Shown here: piece after piece, positions 47,062 through 54,032 of the stretch
How positions within the stretch are numbered: position 1 is the first letter of the stretch
How the letters are laid out: each line of letters starts with the position of its first letter
NCBI RefSeq assembly: GCF_900110875.1
Contig: NZ_FOFM01000005.1
Coordinates: 285,099 to 349,098, forward strand
DNA from: Pseudovibrio axinellae
Lineage (GTDB): Bacteria > Pseudomonadota > Alphaproteobacteria > Rhizobiales > Stappiaceae
Direction of reading: 5' to 3'
Length of the DNA stretch: 64,000 nucleotides
Program-made: the position numbers and the translations under genes
The notes under the pieces: model-generated
Seen by the model: the letters and a program-made list of their open reading frames with translations, nothing else
Databases searched by the model: none
Told to the model about the DNA's origin: nothing

Positions 47062-47382
47062 CTACCGCGGACGGAACGCCTCCAGGATCGCAAGTAAGGA
47101 TTGCATCTGATCTGGCGTACCGCTTTGAGCAACTTTTTCGGTAGCACCAGCAGCGGCCATTGTATCCATGGAGTAAATCTGCATGACCCCCTGATTGGTC
47201 GCAGCCTGCGCCAGCGTATTCTGCTGCTGAGCCGCAGACACGTTATTCTCAAAGAGAATTCCGGTCGAATGTGCCATAGTTTGGAAAAGCGACCCCATAG
47301 CGATGGCGGGCGCTTCAGCAACCACCTTCACATTAGTTTGGGTCACCGCATCGGTGATCATTGGACTAACCGTATCTGGCAT
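47062..47382 (-). CDS. RebB-family ('killing trait') R-body protein, paralogue 1
   Basis: This 106-residue protein belongs to the RebB family. It has the family core TDAVTQTNVKVVAEAPA (about 10-26), AMGSLFQTMAHSTGILFEN, and a Gln/Ala-rich segment QQNTLAQAATNQGVMQIYS. RebB-type proteins polymerise into R-bodies, coiled ribbons that extend on a trigger and rupture host cells. The start at 47382 (MPDTVSP) is chosen to match the paralogue; ATGs at 47391 and 47388 also follow GAAGG. It is the last gene of the operon and differs from paralogue 2 at about 19 of 106 positions. Confidence 0.9.
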   Translation of the reverse strand: MPDTVSPMITDAVTQTNVKVVAEAPAIAMGSLFQTMAHSTGILFENNVSAAQQQNTLAQAATNQGVMQIYSMDTMAAAGATEKVAQSGTPDQMQSLLAILEAFRPR

Positions 47383-47524
47383 AGTCATCATCCTTCAAAA
47401 TAAAAGAGAGAACTCGTGTCCGGTGGCTTCACAGAAAACCGCGTGAGCGCCCAACTGCAAACCAACCGGACACCATTTTGATATAACCCTTGAAGACGCC
47501 GCCCAGCAGCGACGTCAGAACGTG

Positions 47525-47845
47525 TTAGGTTGGGTTAAAGACACGCAGAATAGTAAGCAGCGTATTCAGCTGATCTGGCGTCCCGCTCTGAGCAACTTTT
47601 TCGGTAGCACCAGCACCAGCCATCGTATCCATGGAGTAAATCTGCATAACTCCCTGGTTAGCTGCAGCTTGAGAAAGAATGTTCTGCTGCTGTGCGGCAG
47701 AAACATAGTTCTCAAAGAGAATTCCGGTGGAATGAGCCATAGTCTGATAGACACTGCCCATCGCCATAGCAGGAGCTTCTCCAACGACCTTTACGTTGGA
47801 TTGAGTAACAGCGTCAGTGATCATAGGGCTAACAGTAGTTGGCAT
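47525..47845 (-). CDS. RebB-family ('killing trait') R-body protein, paralogue 2
   Basis: This 106-residue protein is almost the twin of paralogue 1. The block MITDAVTQSNVKVVGEAPAM, then YQTMAHSTGILFENYVSAAQ, is shared with only conservative changes, and both end TPDQ-x2-LL-x-IL-x-F. AGAGGA lies before ATG. A 133-base spacer separates it from paralogue 1. The pair looks like a recent tandem duplication; differences concentrate at the C-terminus. Confidence 0.9.
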   Translation of the reverse strand: MPTTVSPMITDAVTQSNVKVVGEAPAMAMGSVYQTMAHSTGILFENYVSAAQQQNILSQAAANQGVMQIYSMDTMAGAGATEKVAQSGTPDQLNTLLTILRVFNPT

Positions 47846-48004
47846 TCTAATAATCCTCTTTCATACAGTTCTGGTCAAAAATCCGGTTCTGCTTTTCCTC
47901 GAACTGGCTCCAAGGGAGTACGCGCTACTACAAATTAAGGATGCATCAGAACCATTCTCATCGCTTCGGTACATCCACCAGAAAGCGAAGCTCGAAAGTT
48001 CCGG

Positions 48005-48346
48005 TTATTGATTGAGACTACGCAAGGTAGTCAGCAGCGCATTCAGTTGATCAGGTGTTCCGATTCCAGAAATTTTCTGAGTAGCCGATGCCCCGGCCAT
48101 CGTGTTTGCACTGTAGATTTGTAAGATGCCCTGATTGGTTGTCGCTTGAGAAAGCGCTGTCGATTGAGAGGCCAATGCGACTGAGTTTTGAAAGAGAAGG
48201 CCAGTCGAATGTGCAAGAGAGCTATAAATGTGCCCCATTGCCATTGCTGGTGCTTCCCCAATCACCATCACATTGGTTTGCGTTACAGCATCAGTTACCA
48301 TACCACTCTCTGGAATTTCGGGGCCAATGCCCAAAAGGTCCGCCAT
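48005..48346 (-). CDS. RebB-family R-body protein, paralogue 3
   Basis: This 113-residue member has an extended N-terminus (MADLLGIGPEIPESG) before TDAVTQTNVMVIGEAPAMAM. The middle AHSTGLLFQNSVALASQ and TTNQGILQIYSANTMAGASA follow, ending with TPDQLNALLTTLRSLNQ. It is more diverged from paralogues 1 and 2 than they are from each other. GGGAG precedes ATG. It probably acts as another structural subunit of the ribbon; the exact division of labour is unknown. Confidence 0.88.
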   Translation of the reverse strand: MADLLGIGPEIPESGMVTDAVTQTNVMVIGEAPAMAMGHIYSSLAHSTGLLFQNSVALASQSTALSQATTNQGILQIYSANTMAGASATQKISGIGTPDQLNALLTTLRSLNQ

Positions 48347-48502
48347 ATATTCACTCCCACCAATTCAACCGAACTTGAGCGCAATTCGGCAAAACGCAGC
48401 CCTGCTTTACCTCTGATCAAACGCAGATAACGCGCTGACCAGAGATAAACTTTCAATTATTTCAAATTCATAGAAGTATTTAAGCAGCTTCAAAAACGTC
48501 GT

Positions 48503-48844
48503 TTAATTCGAAAAGTACCGACGTAGCGATGAGAGTAAACTCTCATTCACCTGCTCGCCGTCCTGTGAATCCATATGCGAGGTGCTATTAGCCGCCGCCA
48601 TGGACCCGACCGAAAACATATGCAAAATTCCCTGGTTCAACGCAGATTGCGCGATGATATTCTGACGCTGTGCGTTCGCCACAGCATTTTCAAACAAAAT
48701 TCCAGTCGATTGCGCTGCACTCAAATAGGTAAGCGCCATCGCAAATGCAGGCGCGACACCTAGAACTTCAACAGGGTTCGCATCAAAGGCTTCATCACCA
48801 GCGTTGTTTGAAACGCCAGATTGTTTCTCAATAGTCTTTGGCAT
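48503..48844 (-). CDS. RebB-like protein, diverged paralogue 4
   Basis: This 113-residue member lacks the TDAVTQTN block (the equivalent stretch reads FDANPVEVLGVAPAFAM) but keeps STGILFENAVANAQRQNIIA and ALNQGILHMFSVGSMAAANS. It is therefore a diverged RebB relative, perhaps an assembly or capping subunit. GGAGAAAAA lies before ATG. It sits between paralogue 3 and a 216-residue protein in the same direction. Confidence 0.8.
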   Translation of the reverse strand: MPKTIEKQSGVSNNAGDEAFDANPVEVLGVAPAFAMALTYLSAAQSTGILFENAVANAQRQNIIAQSALNQGILHMFSVGSMAAANSTSHMDSQDGEQVNESLLSSLRRYFSN

Positions 48845-48962
48845 TTTTTCTCCAATATGCTTGTTATTATTGCCATTTACAGACTATTGACGCTGCCTCT
48901 TTCCATTTGTGAACTTTTTCCTAATGCTGTTTACCTCTGGTAAGGATTGGTTCACAACTCCT

Positions 48963-49613
48963 TTACCTGTCGCGAGATCTCTGTTGCAGATACCCAATCA
49001 AAACTTCCGAAAGCTTGTCGTTTAACGGGGCAATCTGCTTGGATATCTCCGAGTTGATTTCCTTTTTCAAATAGTCCCTCAAGGCTTCAGCAACCTGAGC
49101 CGCCATCACTTCCTGATTTGCCGGATTTGGGTTAACTGGATGGCCCGCAACAGGCATCGCGCCACCTGCGACCGGTACACCTTGCCCCGGCGCCAGTTGA
49201 GGTGGTGGTTGCACCGGAGGAACTTGCGGCGCAGCGACCTCTACAGCTTCCTCCCCGGTACCAATCACGCTCTTGATCGTGTTGATTTCTTCATCAATAG
49301 AGTCGCAAAGCTTAGAAGCCGCCTGCTCAACGTCAGACACGATCGTCTGAGCTGACGACGTTGCATCTTCACAAGCCCGATTGATTTGCGCCTGTTGCTG
49401 ACGTATGTCCGCCACCACCTCGTTGTAATTGGGAATTCCCTGACGCAGCTGCGCAAACTCACTTGCTGCCTGATCCACGTTCTCCTTCACCTTGGTGAGT
49501 TGCAACACGGCATCGTCAAGCGCAGAATTGAGCTCTGGACCTGGCGTATTTGTCACTTTCTTCGCGCCAGGTGCATCTGCTGGCCCTTGCTGCCCGTTTG
49601 CGGCTGTACTCAT
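48963..49613 (-). CDS. Unrecognised coiled-coil protein of the reb operon
   Basis: This 216-residue protein is not recognised. It has a polar N-terminus, a coiled-coil region (about 25-115, with LDDAVLQLTKVKENVDQAAS and IRQQQAQINRACED), then a Pro/Gln/Val-rich linker (PQVPPVQPPPQLAPG...), and a helical C-terminus (AEALRDYLKKEINSEISKQI). No signal peptide. ATG at 49613 has GAGGAG 8 bases upstream. Position in the R-body operon suggests an assembly or regulatory role (inference only). Confidence 0.7.
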   Translation of the reverse strand: MSTAANGQQGPADAPGAKKVTNTPGPELNSALDDAVLQLTKVKENVDQAASEFAQLRQGIPNYNEVVADIRQQQAQINRACEDATSSAQTIVSDVEQAASKLCDSIDEEINTIKSVIGTGEEAVEVAAPQVPPVQPPPQLAPGQGVPVAGGAMPVAGHPVNPNPANQEVMAAQVAEALRDYLKKEINSEISKQIAPLNDKLSEVLIGYLQQRSRDR

Positions 49614-49636
49614 CGCCTCGCTCCTCAAATTCAGGG

Positions 49637-50047
49637 TTACCTGTCATAATCACTATGCCGCTCGCTCTCCTCACCACACTCGTTAAGCTCGATGTCACCA
49701 GTTGACGTGAACCGTGCAAGGATCTGCTCCTCCACACCATCTTGTAGGACCCTGTCATCAAGATCGCGATCCATGTGCCGCTCAACATCGTCTTCAAGGC
49801 GGGTATCACGAAACCCTAAAATCACATCCGCTTCGCTAAAATCCTGATCACCAACCAACACCCCTTCAGCTTTCACCAGCGCATCCCGCGCCAGACTCAA
49901 GTGGCAAAGAAGCCCCGGCAAACCATCCACGCCAGAACTTGAAAGTGTGAGCGGCTCATCCTGCTCGATAACCCCTTCCCAGCGGCGCAACTGATTGAGG
50001 ATCACCTCCTCCAATTCCTCTCGAATATATGTAACGTCCCGTTCCAT
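49637..50047 (-). CDS. Unrecognised acidic protein of the reb operon
   Basis: This 136-residue protein is not recognised. It is acidic, with an N-terminal helix (YIREELEEVILNQLRRWEG), a conserved-looking middle segment LSSSGVDGLPGLLCHLSLAR, and an Asp/Glu/Arg-rich tail (LEDDVERHMDRDLDDRV). No membrane segment or signal peptide. AAAGGTGAAAC precedes the ATG. It lies 23 bases upstream of the coiled-coil gene in the same transcript. Confidence 0.65.
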   Translation of the reverse strand: MERDVTYIREELEEVILNQLRRWEGVIEQDEPLTLSSSGVDGLPGLLCHLSLARDALVKAEGVLVGDQDFSEADVILGFRDTRLEDDVERHMDRDLDDRVLQDGVEEQILARFTSTGDIELNECGEESERHSDYDR

Positions 50048-50077
50048 GTTTCACCTTTTGAGCTAACAGGGGATCTG

Positions 50078-50254
50078 CTAACGCGTCAGAGCCCGAAGAA
50101 AAGTGGCAAGCAAAATGTAGTCACGCTGTAACAACTTTGAAATCTCTTGAACCAATCCCGGTAGCTGATCATCCTCCTTTAAGTCGCAGTGGTCTGGCTC
50201 AGGCTTGCAAGGAGGTTCAGCGCCATACGTGCGTCGTGCAAAACGAGAGCTCAT
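50078..50254 (-). CDS. 58-residue small protein of the reb operon
   Basis: The minus strand encodes a 58-residue protein beginning MSSRFARRTYGAEPP and ending LQRDYILLATFLRALTR. The start has a near-perfect ribosome site (GGGGAGGCGATAAA then ATG), it lies 18 bases after the stop of the preceding reb-operon gene and 30 before the next. It has no membrane segment; its C-terminal half (LPGLVQEISKLLQRDYILLA) looks like an amphipathic helix. Not recognised. Its coding status rests on the ribosome site and operon fit. Confidence 0.75.
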   Translation of the reverse strand: MSSRFARRTYGAEPPCKPEPDHCDLKEDDQLPGLVQEISKLLQRDYILLATFLRALTR

Positions 50255-50272
50255 TTTATCGCCTCCCCGTGA

Positions 50273-50992
50273 TCAGCCGCTTACATCCTGAAAGGCAGCA
50301 ATCGCATTGGTCACCATTTCATTAAGTTCAGTCAGCGCCGGTGTTGCAGCAAGTGCAGGGTCCTGCGCTATCTTTGCAGCAACAATCGCCTGGGCTGCCA
50401 TAGAGATCTGCATCACACCGTTCATATAGGTCTCTGCGTCTTGCGAGGCATGTCCACTCGACTGCTTGGTCATCACGCTGTCAGGAATGGAAATCATGGT
50501 TTCCAGGCCCTGATAGTTCTGGAAATTTGTAAACTGTACCGCTTGAGTGATCTGGTCATTCAAAGCTGGAGTTGCAGGCGCTGCACTTGGCAATGACGGA
50601 TAGGTCGGACCAGCGGTTTGTTCCTCCGCGCCCGCGCTAGAACCCGCTTGCGAGCGCGTACCGGTCGCCCCAAAGCCCTGAGCGTTCTGATGCCCCGCAT
50701 CGCCAGCCGATCCCTTTTCACTGTCCTTCACCATGGTTTGCTGCGCTCCGGATTGACTGTTGCTCTCACTTGCTGTGTTGACGGCTGCTGCGTCCGCCTG
50801 TGAGGACATTTTGATCGTTGGAGAGGATTGCCGAGCACCCTGTGGTACAGGTGCCTCAGCCCTTGAGTGAGTTGAAGAACGCAAACTACGATCACCCAAA
50901 GGTCCATGGAGTAGAGAGATCATGCGCTTACGACGCATAACCGCAGTCTCGTACTCTTGAGAAGTTGAACTCTCACCTCTCTCCTTAGCCAT
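50273..50992 (-). CDS. Reb-operon protein with disordered N-terminus and possible RebB-like C-terminus
   Basis: This 239-residue protein starts with a basic segment (KERGESSTSQEYE...MRRKRMISLLHGPLG), has a long Ser/Gln/Ala-rich disordered region (about 30-130), and a C-terminal domain of about 95 residues. That domain contains LNDQITQAVQFTNFQNYQGL, which recalls the RebB core TDAVTQTNVKVV, and a later Ala-rich helix MNGVMQISMAAQAIVAAK. Similarity is weak, so domain identity is tentative. ATG at 50992 with GAGGGA 6 bases upstream is preferred to the TTG at 50995. Confidence 0.7.
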   Translation of the reverse strand: MAKERGESSTSQEYETAVMRRKRMISLLHGPLGDRSLRSSTHSRAEAPVPQGARQSSPTIKMSSQADAAAVNTASESNSQSGAQQTMVKDSEKGSAGDAGHQNAQGFGATGTRSQAGSSAGAEEQTAGPTYPSLPSAAPATPALNDQITQAVQFTNFQNYQGLETMISIPDSVMTKQSSGHASQDAETYMNGVMQISMAAQAIVAAKIAQDPALAATPALTELNEMVTNAIAAFQDVSG

Positions 50993-51006
50993 CAAATTCC
51001 CTCAAA

Positions 51007-51267
51007 TTAACCACCTGAAGGTTTAGACTCCGCTCCAGAGGTTGGGCCAATTTCCATAATGAGCTGGACACCCTTGGAAACCACTGCGGTCGAAATCTGA
51101 TTCATGGACTGTTGGGCATGGGTTGCGTTTTGAACTGACAACCCGGTCGCATTGCTAACCACTTGATAGAGATTGGCGATTGCCTGAGACGGCGCCTCCC
51201 CCACCACCTTGACATTGGTCTGGGTAACGGCATCCGTCACCTGTGCATTTACAGTATCTTCCGCCAT
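51007..51267 (-). CDS. RebB-family R-body protein, paralogue 5
   Basis: This 86-residue member is the shortest and has the core NAQVTDAVTQTNVKVVGEAP. It then has QAIANLYQVVSNATGLSVQNATHAQQSMNQI and a short Gly/Ser tail. It is closest in form to classic RebB of Caedibacter-type R-bodies. GAGGGTAAGAGC precedes ATG. It is the second gene of the operon, directly after the sigma factor. Confidence 0.9.
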   Translation of the reverse strand: MAEDTVNAQVTDAVTQTNVKVVGEAPSQAIANLYQVVSNATGLSVQNATHAQQSMNQISTAVVSKGVQLIMEIGPTSGAESKPSGG

Positions 51268-51344
51268 GCTCTTACCCTCACAGTCTAAGTCATTAACTAT
51301 TCGGAGAGACGCGCCTCACACTCTCCTGTGAACATACAACTTGC

Positions 51345-51926
51345 TCACGCAAGCCGCCCACGCTTTCTAGAGCGGGCATTTCTTAACTTCTCGCGCAAAA
51401 ACTGGACCCGTTTGCGCGCCAATGCCTGAGAGATGTTCAGCTCCTCGGAGATCTCGCTATAACTGCGATCCTCTACAAACTTCATGGAAAAAATCTGCTG
51501 ATAGATAACCGGGAGCTTCTCCAGCGTCTGACCGATCAGCATCAACTCTTCTTTTTGAGCAAGCAAAACTTCTTGGGGTGCGGATTGTACCTCAGCGGGG
51601 GCAAGGTGTTCATCATAAACATCTTTCTCACCATCACGAAATCGATACTCATATCTCTTTTTTCGATATTGGCTGATGAACTCGTTTTTAAGCGCATACA
51701 TAAAGAACGCGATTGGCTCACGCATATTCAAAGGGCGCTGCTCAAAATGTGACGCAACCTTTATGATGGTTGCAGACATTAACTCTTCTGCGGCATCCAT
51801 ATCTCCACTTGTAAGATGAAATGCTCGACCAAATATTTTTCTTCTATTCTCATTCCAATATTTCCAAACAGGCGTCAGATCATGACGCCCATCAAGATGT
51901 TCAAACTGAGTATTCTTACAATACAT
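51345..51926 (-). CDS. Sigma-70-family (ECF-like) factor of the reb operon
   Basis: This 193-residue sigma factor has region 2 (about 12-85, with AAEELMSATIIKVASHF and FFMYALKNEFISQYRKKRY) and region 4 (LPVIYQQIFSMKFVEDRSYSEISEELNISQALARKR). No region 3 or anti-sigma partner is visible next to it. It is the first gene of the reb operon, with the same orientation and 77 bases to rebB 5, so it likely controls the cluster. ATG at 51926 has GAGGTG 7 bases upstream; a GTG at 51935 is less likely. Confidence 0.85.
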   Translation of the reverse strand: MYCKNTQFEHLDGRHDLTPVWKYWNENRRKIFGRAFHLTSGDMDAAEELMSATIIKVASHFEQRPLNMREPIAFFMYALKNEFISQYRKKRYEYRFRDGEKDVYDEHLAPAEVQSAPQEVLLAQKEELMLIGQTLEKLPVIYQQIFSMKFVEDRSYSEISEELNISQALARKRVQFLREKLRNARSRKRGRLA

Positions 51927-52377
51927 CCGCCACACCTCAATGTATTACGGTAATATTGAATCTCAGATATTTTCATGACCTATCATTTAGACAATCCAAC
52001 ATGGAATGCCATCAATAATAATCTTGCTTTACTGAGAATTATCCCGCTTCAATGAGGATTAAGATACGGATATTCTTTGGGAGCGAAAACCAACGCAATC
52101 TTATGGGTTGTAGTAAATAAAAATACAACTAAAAGCAGGCGCGTCAATGTACATAAGAATAAGACATTTAAATTCAACACCTTACAAGTTGCCTATGAAT
52201 TAATCTGCATATATGCAACACAACCGGAAACAAGAGGAATGCCTGTTAACAACCTATAAGGTGTATTTTACAACCCGATACAACCCGGAAATCCGCTAAG
52301 GATATTCTCATGATGCCTCGCAGATCTGCCTTATGTTGACACCCCAGCGCGCCTTTTGTGACACTAAAACGAATCTT
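51927..52377. other. AT-rich region upstream of the reb operon
   Basis: About 450 bases without a gene, distinctly AT-rich. It should hold the promoter of the sigma factor and of the operon. I see no convincing inverted repeat or small gene that I would name. Confidence 0.55.
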
Positions 52378-52929
52378 CTAGGCTTCGCCTTCATGCCGAG
52401 ACACATACTCAGCCACAAATTTTACGCGGGCTGCAACATCGCTCTGTGGCACTTCGACAAGCGAATAGCCATAGGCTTTGTAAGCCCAGATGTTTGCCTC
52501 ATAGTCTTGTTGTGCAAATAGAAAATCGTGCTGGCGCTCATCATCACCTGTGAAAATCTCAGGCCAGGGAGCACACACAAACACATAAGGCGAAAATCGA
52601 CGCGAGCGCGCCTCTTCTTTCATCCTGTCACAAACCGGAGCACCAATGATACGGCTATACGCTATAGCCTCAATGAAACTACGGTCAAAAAACACCGGCA
52701 CAGATACATCCGCGTCAACAGCATCAAAAGCTTCAATAGATCGCGCAAATAGCTTATCACGAAAAGCAGTTGGGTCCATGTCAGGGCGCGCAGAACCGCC
52801 AGAGTGCAGCTCGTCCTTTATAAGCTGACGACCGATCTCATCCTGGCATCGAAAGCCAAGATTTCCCAAGTGTTTCAATAAGGTAGATTTTCCAGCGCCA
52901 GACGCACCAGTAATGACGTAGATCGGCAT
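52378..52929 (-). CDS. AAA-type P-loop ATPase (AAA_28-like)
   Basis: This 183-residue protein begins MPIYVITGASGAGKSTLLKH with a Walker A motif, followed by IGRQLIKDEL and FFDRSFIEAIAYSRI, which fits the small AAA_28/NTPase family of kinase-like proteins. ATG at 52929 follows GAGAGGCG; the open frame to 52992 has no homology. Function unknown. It is on the same strand as the reb operon, but the long spacer argues against co-transcription. The tRNA genes lie just upstream. Confidence 0.8.
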   Translation of the reverse strand: MPIYVITGASGAGKSTLLKHLGNLGFRCQDEIGRQLIKDELHSGGSARPDMDPTAFRDKLFARSIEAFDAVDADVSVPVFFDRSFIEAIAYSRIIGAPVCDRMKEEARSRRFSPYVFVCAPWPEIFTGDDERQHDFLFAQQDYEANIWAYKAYGYSLVEVPQSDVAARVKFVAEYVSRHEGEA

Positions 52930-53007
52930 AACGCCTCTCACAAATACATATCCTAAGCGAGCATAAGGGCTACTCTTAGATATGAACACCAATTTTCAAG
53001 GAGAAAA

Positions 53008-53083
53008 TGGTGAGCCCGCACGGGTTCGAACCGTGGACCTACTGATTAAAAGTCAGTTGCTCTACCAGCTGAGCTACGGGCTC
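53008..53083 (-). tRNA. tRNA-Lys (UUU)
   Basis: The minus strand folds as GAGCCCG acceptor/CGGGCTC, a D-arm AGCTCAGCTGGTAGAGC, anticodon stem-loop CTGACTTTTAATCAG with UUU anticodon, T-arm GGTTCGAACC and an encoded CCA end. Length 76 nt. Confidence 0.97.
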
Positions 53084-53099
53084 ACTAAAACGAGACGCT

Positions 53100-53175
53100 T
53101 GGTGGGTGCATAGGGATTCGAACCCTAGACCGGCTGATTAAGAGTCAGCTGCTCTACCAACTGAGCTATACACCC
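53100..53175 (-). tRNA. tRNA-Lys (CUU)
   Basis: The minus strand has acceptor GGGTGTA/TGCACCC (one wobble pair), anticodon stem-loop CTGACTCTTAATCAG with CUU anticodon, T-arm GGTTCGAATCC and an encoded CCA. It is 16 bases upstream of the other tRNA-Lys, so they probably share one transcript. Confidence 0.96.
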
Positions 53176-53811
53176 AAACGTATCCCGCCGAAGCGATGGC
53201 GGGTGTATATATAGCCTTTTGCAAGAGCGCAAGGCCTGAGCAGTGAGTTTTCAAAAATGTCTTGTGTAAAGTAAACTTATCCCAGACTTACCTCCGAAAA
53301 TCTACGAAGTTTCCCCTTTCCAGCACAATCAGAGGATGCAATCACCAGTAAGACACAGAAAAGTCGTGCACTGTGCCTCCTATCAATTAGTCCAATGTGC
53401 CCTCCTTCGTGAGATATCATATTCCGATACGCTACCCCTATCTCCTTCATGCATCTAGGCGCTTGTCACTTTACGCCCGCCCACAACAGGATAGTTCAAA
53501 GCCGCACATTTCTGCGGGTTTTCTGGGAGCTTAAAAGAAGCCTGCCAAAATGCAATACAAACAAGGCGGGTAAGCGCTCACGCAGCGCAACTTTACAAAA
53601 GCATTGCGACTGTTGCAGATAACTCAAGAAAACGAGAGGTCATTGCGGCGCAACATTGAGCATAGACACTTGACCTTTCTCTATAACTAAGCCTAATCTC
53701 TCCCCCGAAATTCAGAGTTTATCTAAGCCTTCCAATAGGGCGGCATGGTGAACGACCACACGGTTTGAACATCTCAAAGGAGAGCGAAGCCCAGCGGCTT
53801 CCAATACCAGT
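53176..53811. other. Intergenic region between tRNA-Lys and the ilv leader
   Basis: About 635 bases without a gene. It holds the hairpin CCCGCC/GGCGGG (53184-53203) in the tRNA 5' leader, and the ilv promoter listed separately. The central part shows nothing I can name. Confidence 0.5.
53670..53699 (+). promoter_or_regulatory. Predicted ilvBN promoter
   Basis: TTGACC (53670-53675) and TAATCT (53694-53699) with an 18-base spacer fit a sigma-70-type promoter. Transcription would begin about 105 bases before the leader peptide. Prediction from consensus only. Confidence 0.45.
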
Positions 53812-53862
53812 ATGTATACTTCTATTCTTCTAATCGTGGTGGGAAGCGCGTCGCCGGAGTGA
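53812..53862 (+). CDS. ilvL: Branched-chain amino acid leader peptide (ilv attenuator)
   Basis: A 16-residue open frame reads MYTSILLIVVGSASPE. It contains a run of I-L-L-I-V-V, the amino acids made by this pathway, with codons ATT CTT CTA ATC GTG GTG. It is followed by a large hairpin (GCGCGTC, 53846, with GACGCGC, 53885) and then a terminator before ilvB, the classic arrangement for ribosome-mediated attenuation. A ribosome site is not strong. Confidence 0.85.
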   Translation: MYTSILLIVVGSASPE

Positions 53863-53895
53863 GTAAGGTCACTCGGAACGGTTAGACGCGCACAT

Positions 53896-53918
53896 GGAGC
53901 CAAACGGCTCCTTTTTTT
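53896..53918 (+). terminator. ilv attenuator terminator
   Basis: GGAGCC-AAAC-GGCTCC with seven T lies 33 bases after the leader-peptide stop and 114 before the ilvB start. The stem-plus-T-run inside a leader transcript is the attenuator terminator. The antiterminator partner was not resolved by eye. Confidence 0.9.
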
Positions 53919-54032
53919 ATGGCTAATTCGCAAAGAACTTTAATCAGGCATCTTTGCAAAACAAACAGCAAGATTGATCGCACACCCTTCAATCGAGCGT
54001 AACGGGCAGATACAGGCAACAAGGACTTGATG

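Noticed and set aside
53742..53765. Seven-codon frame before the ilv leader as an alternative leader peptide.
   Set aside because: It lacks branched-chain codons; the 53812 frame has the I-L-L-I-V-V run.
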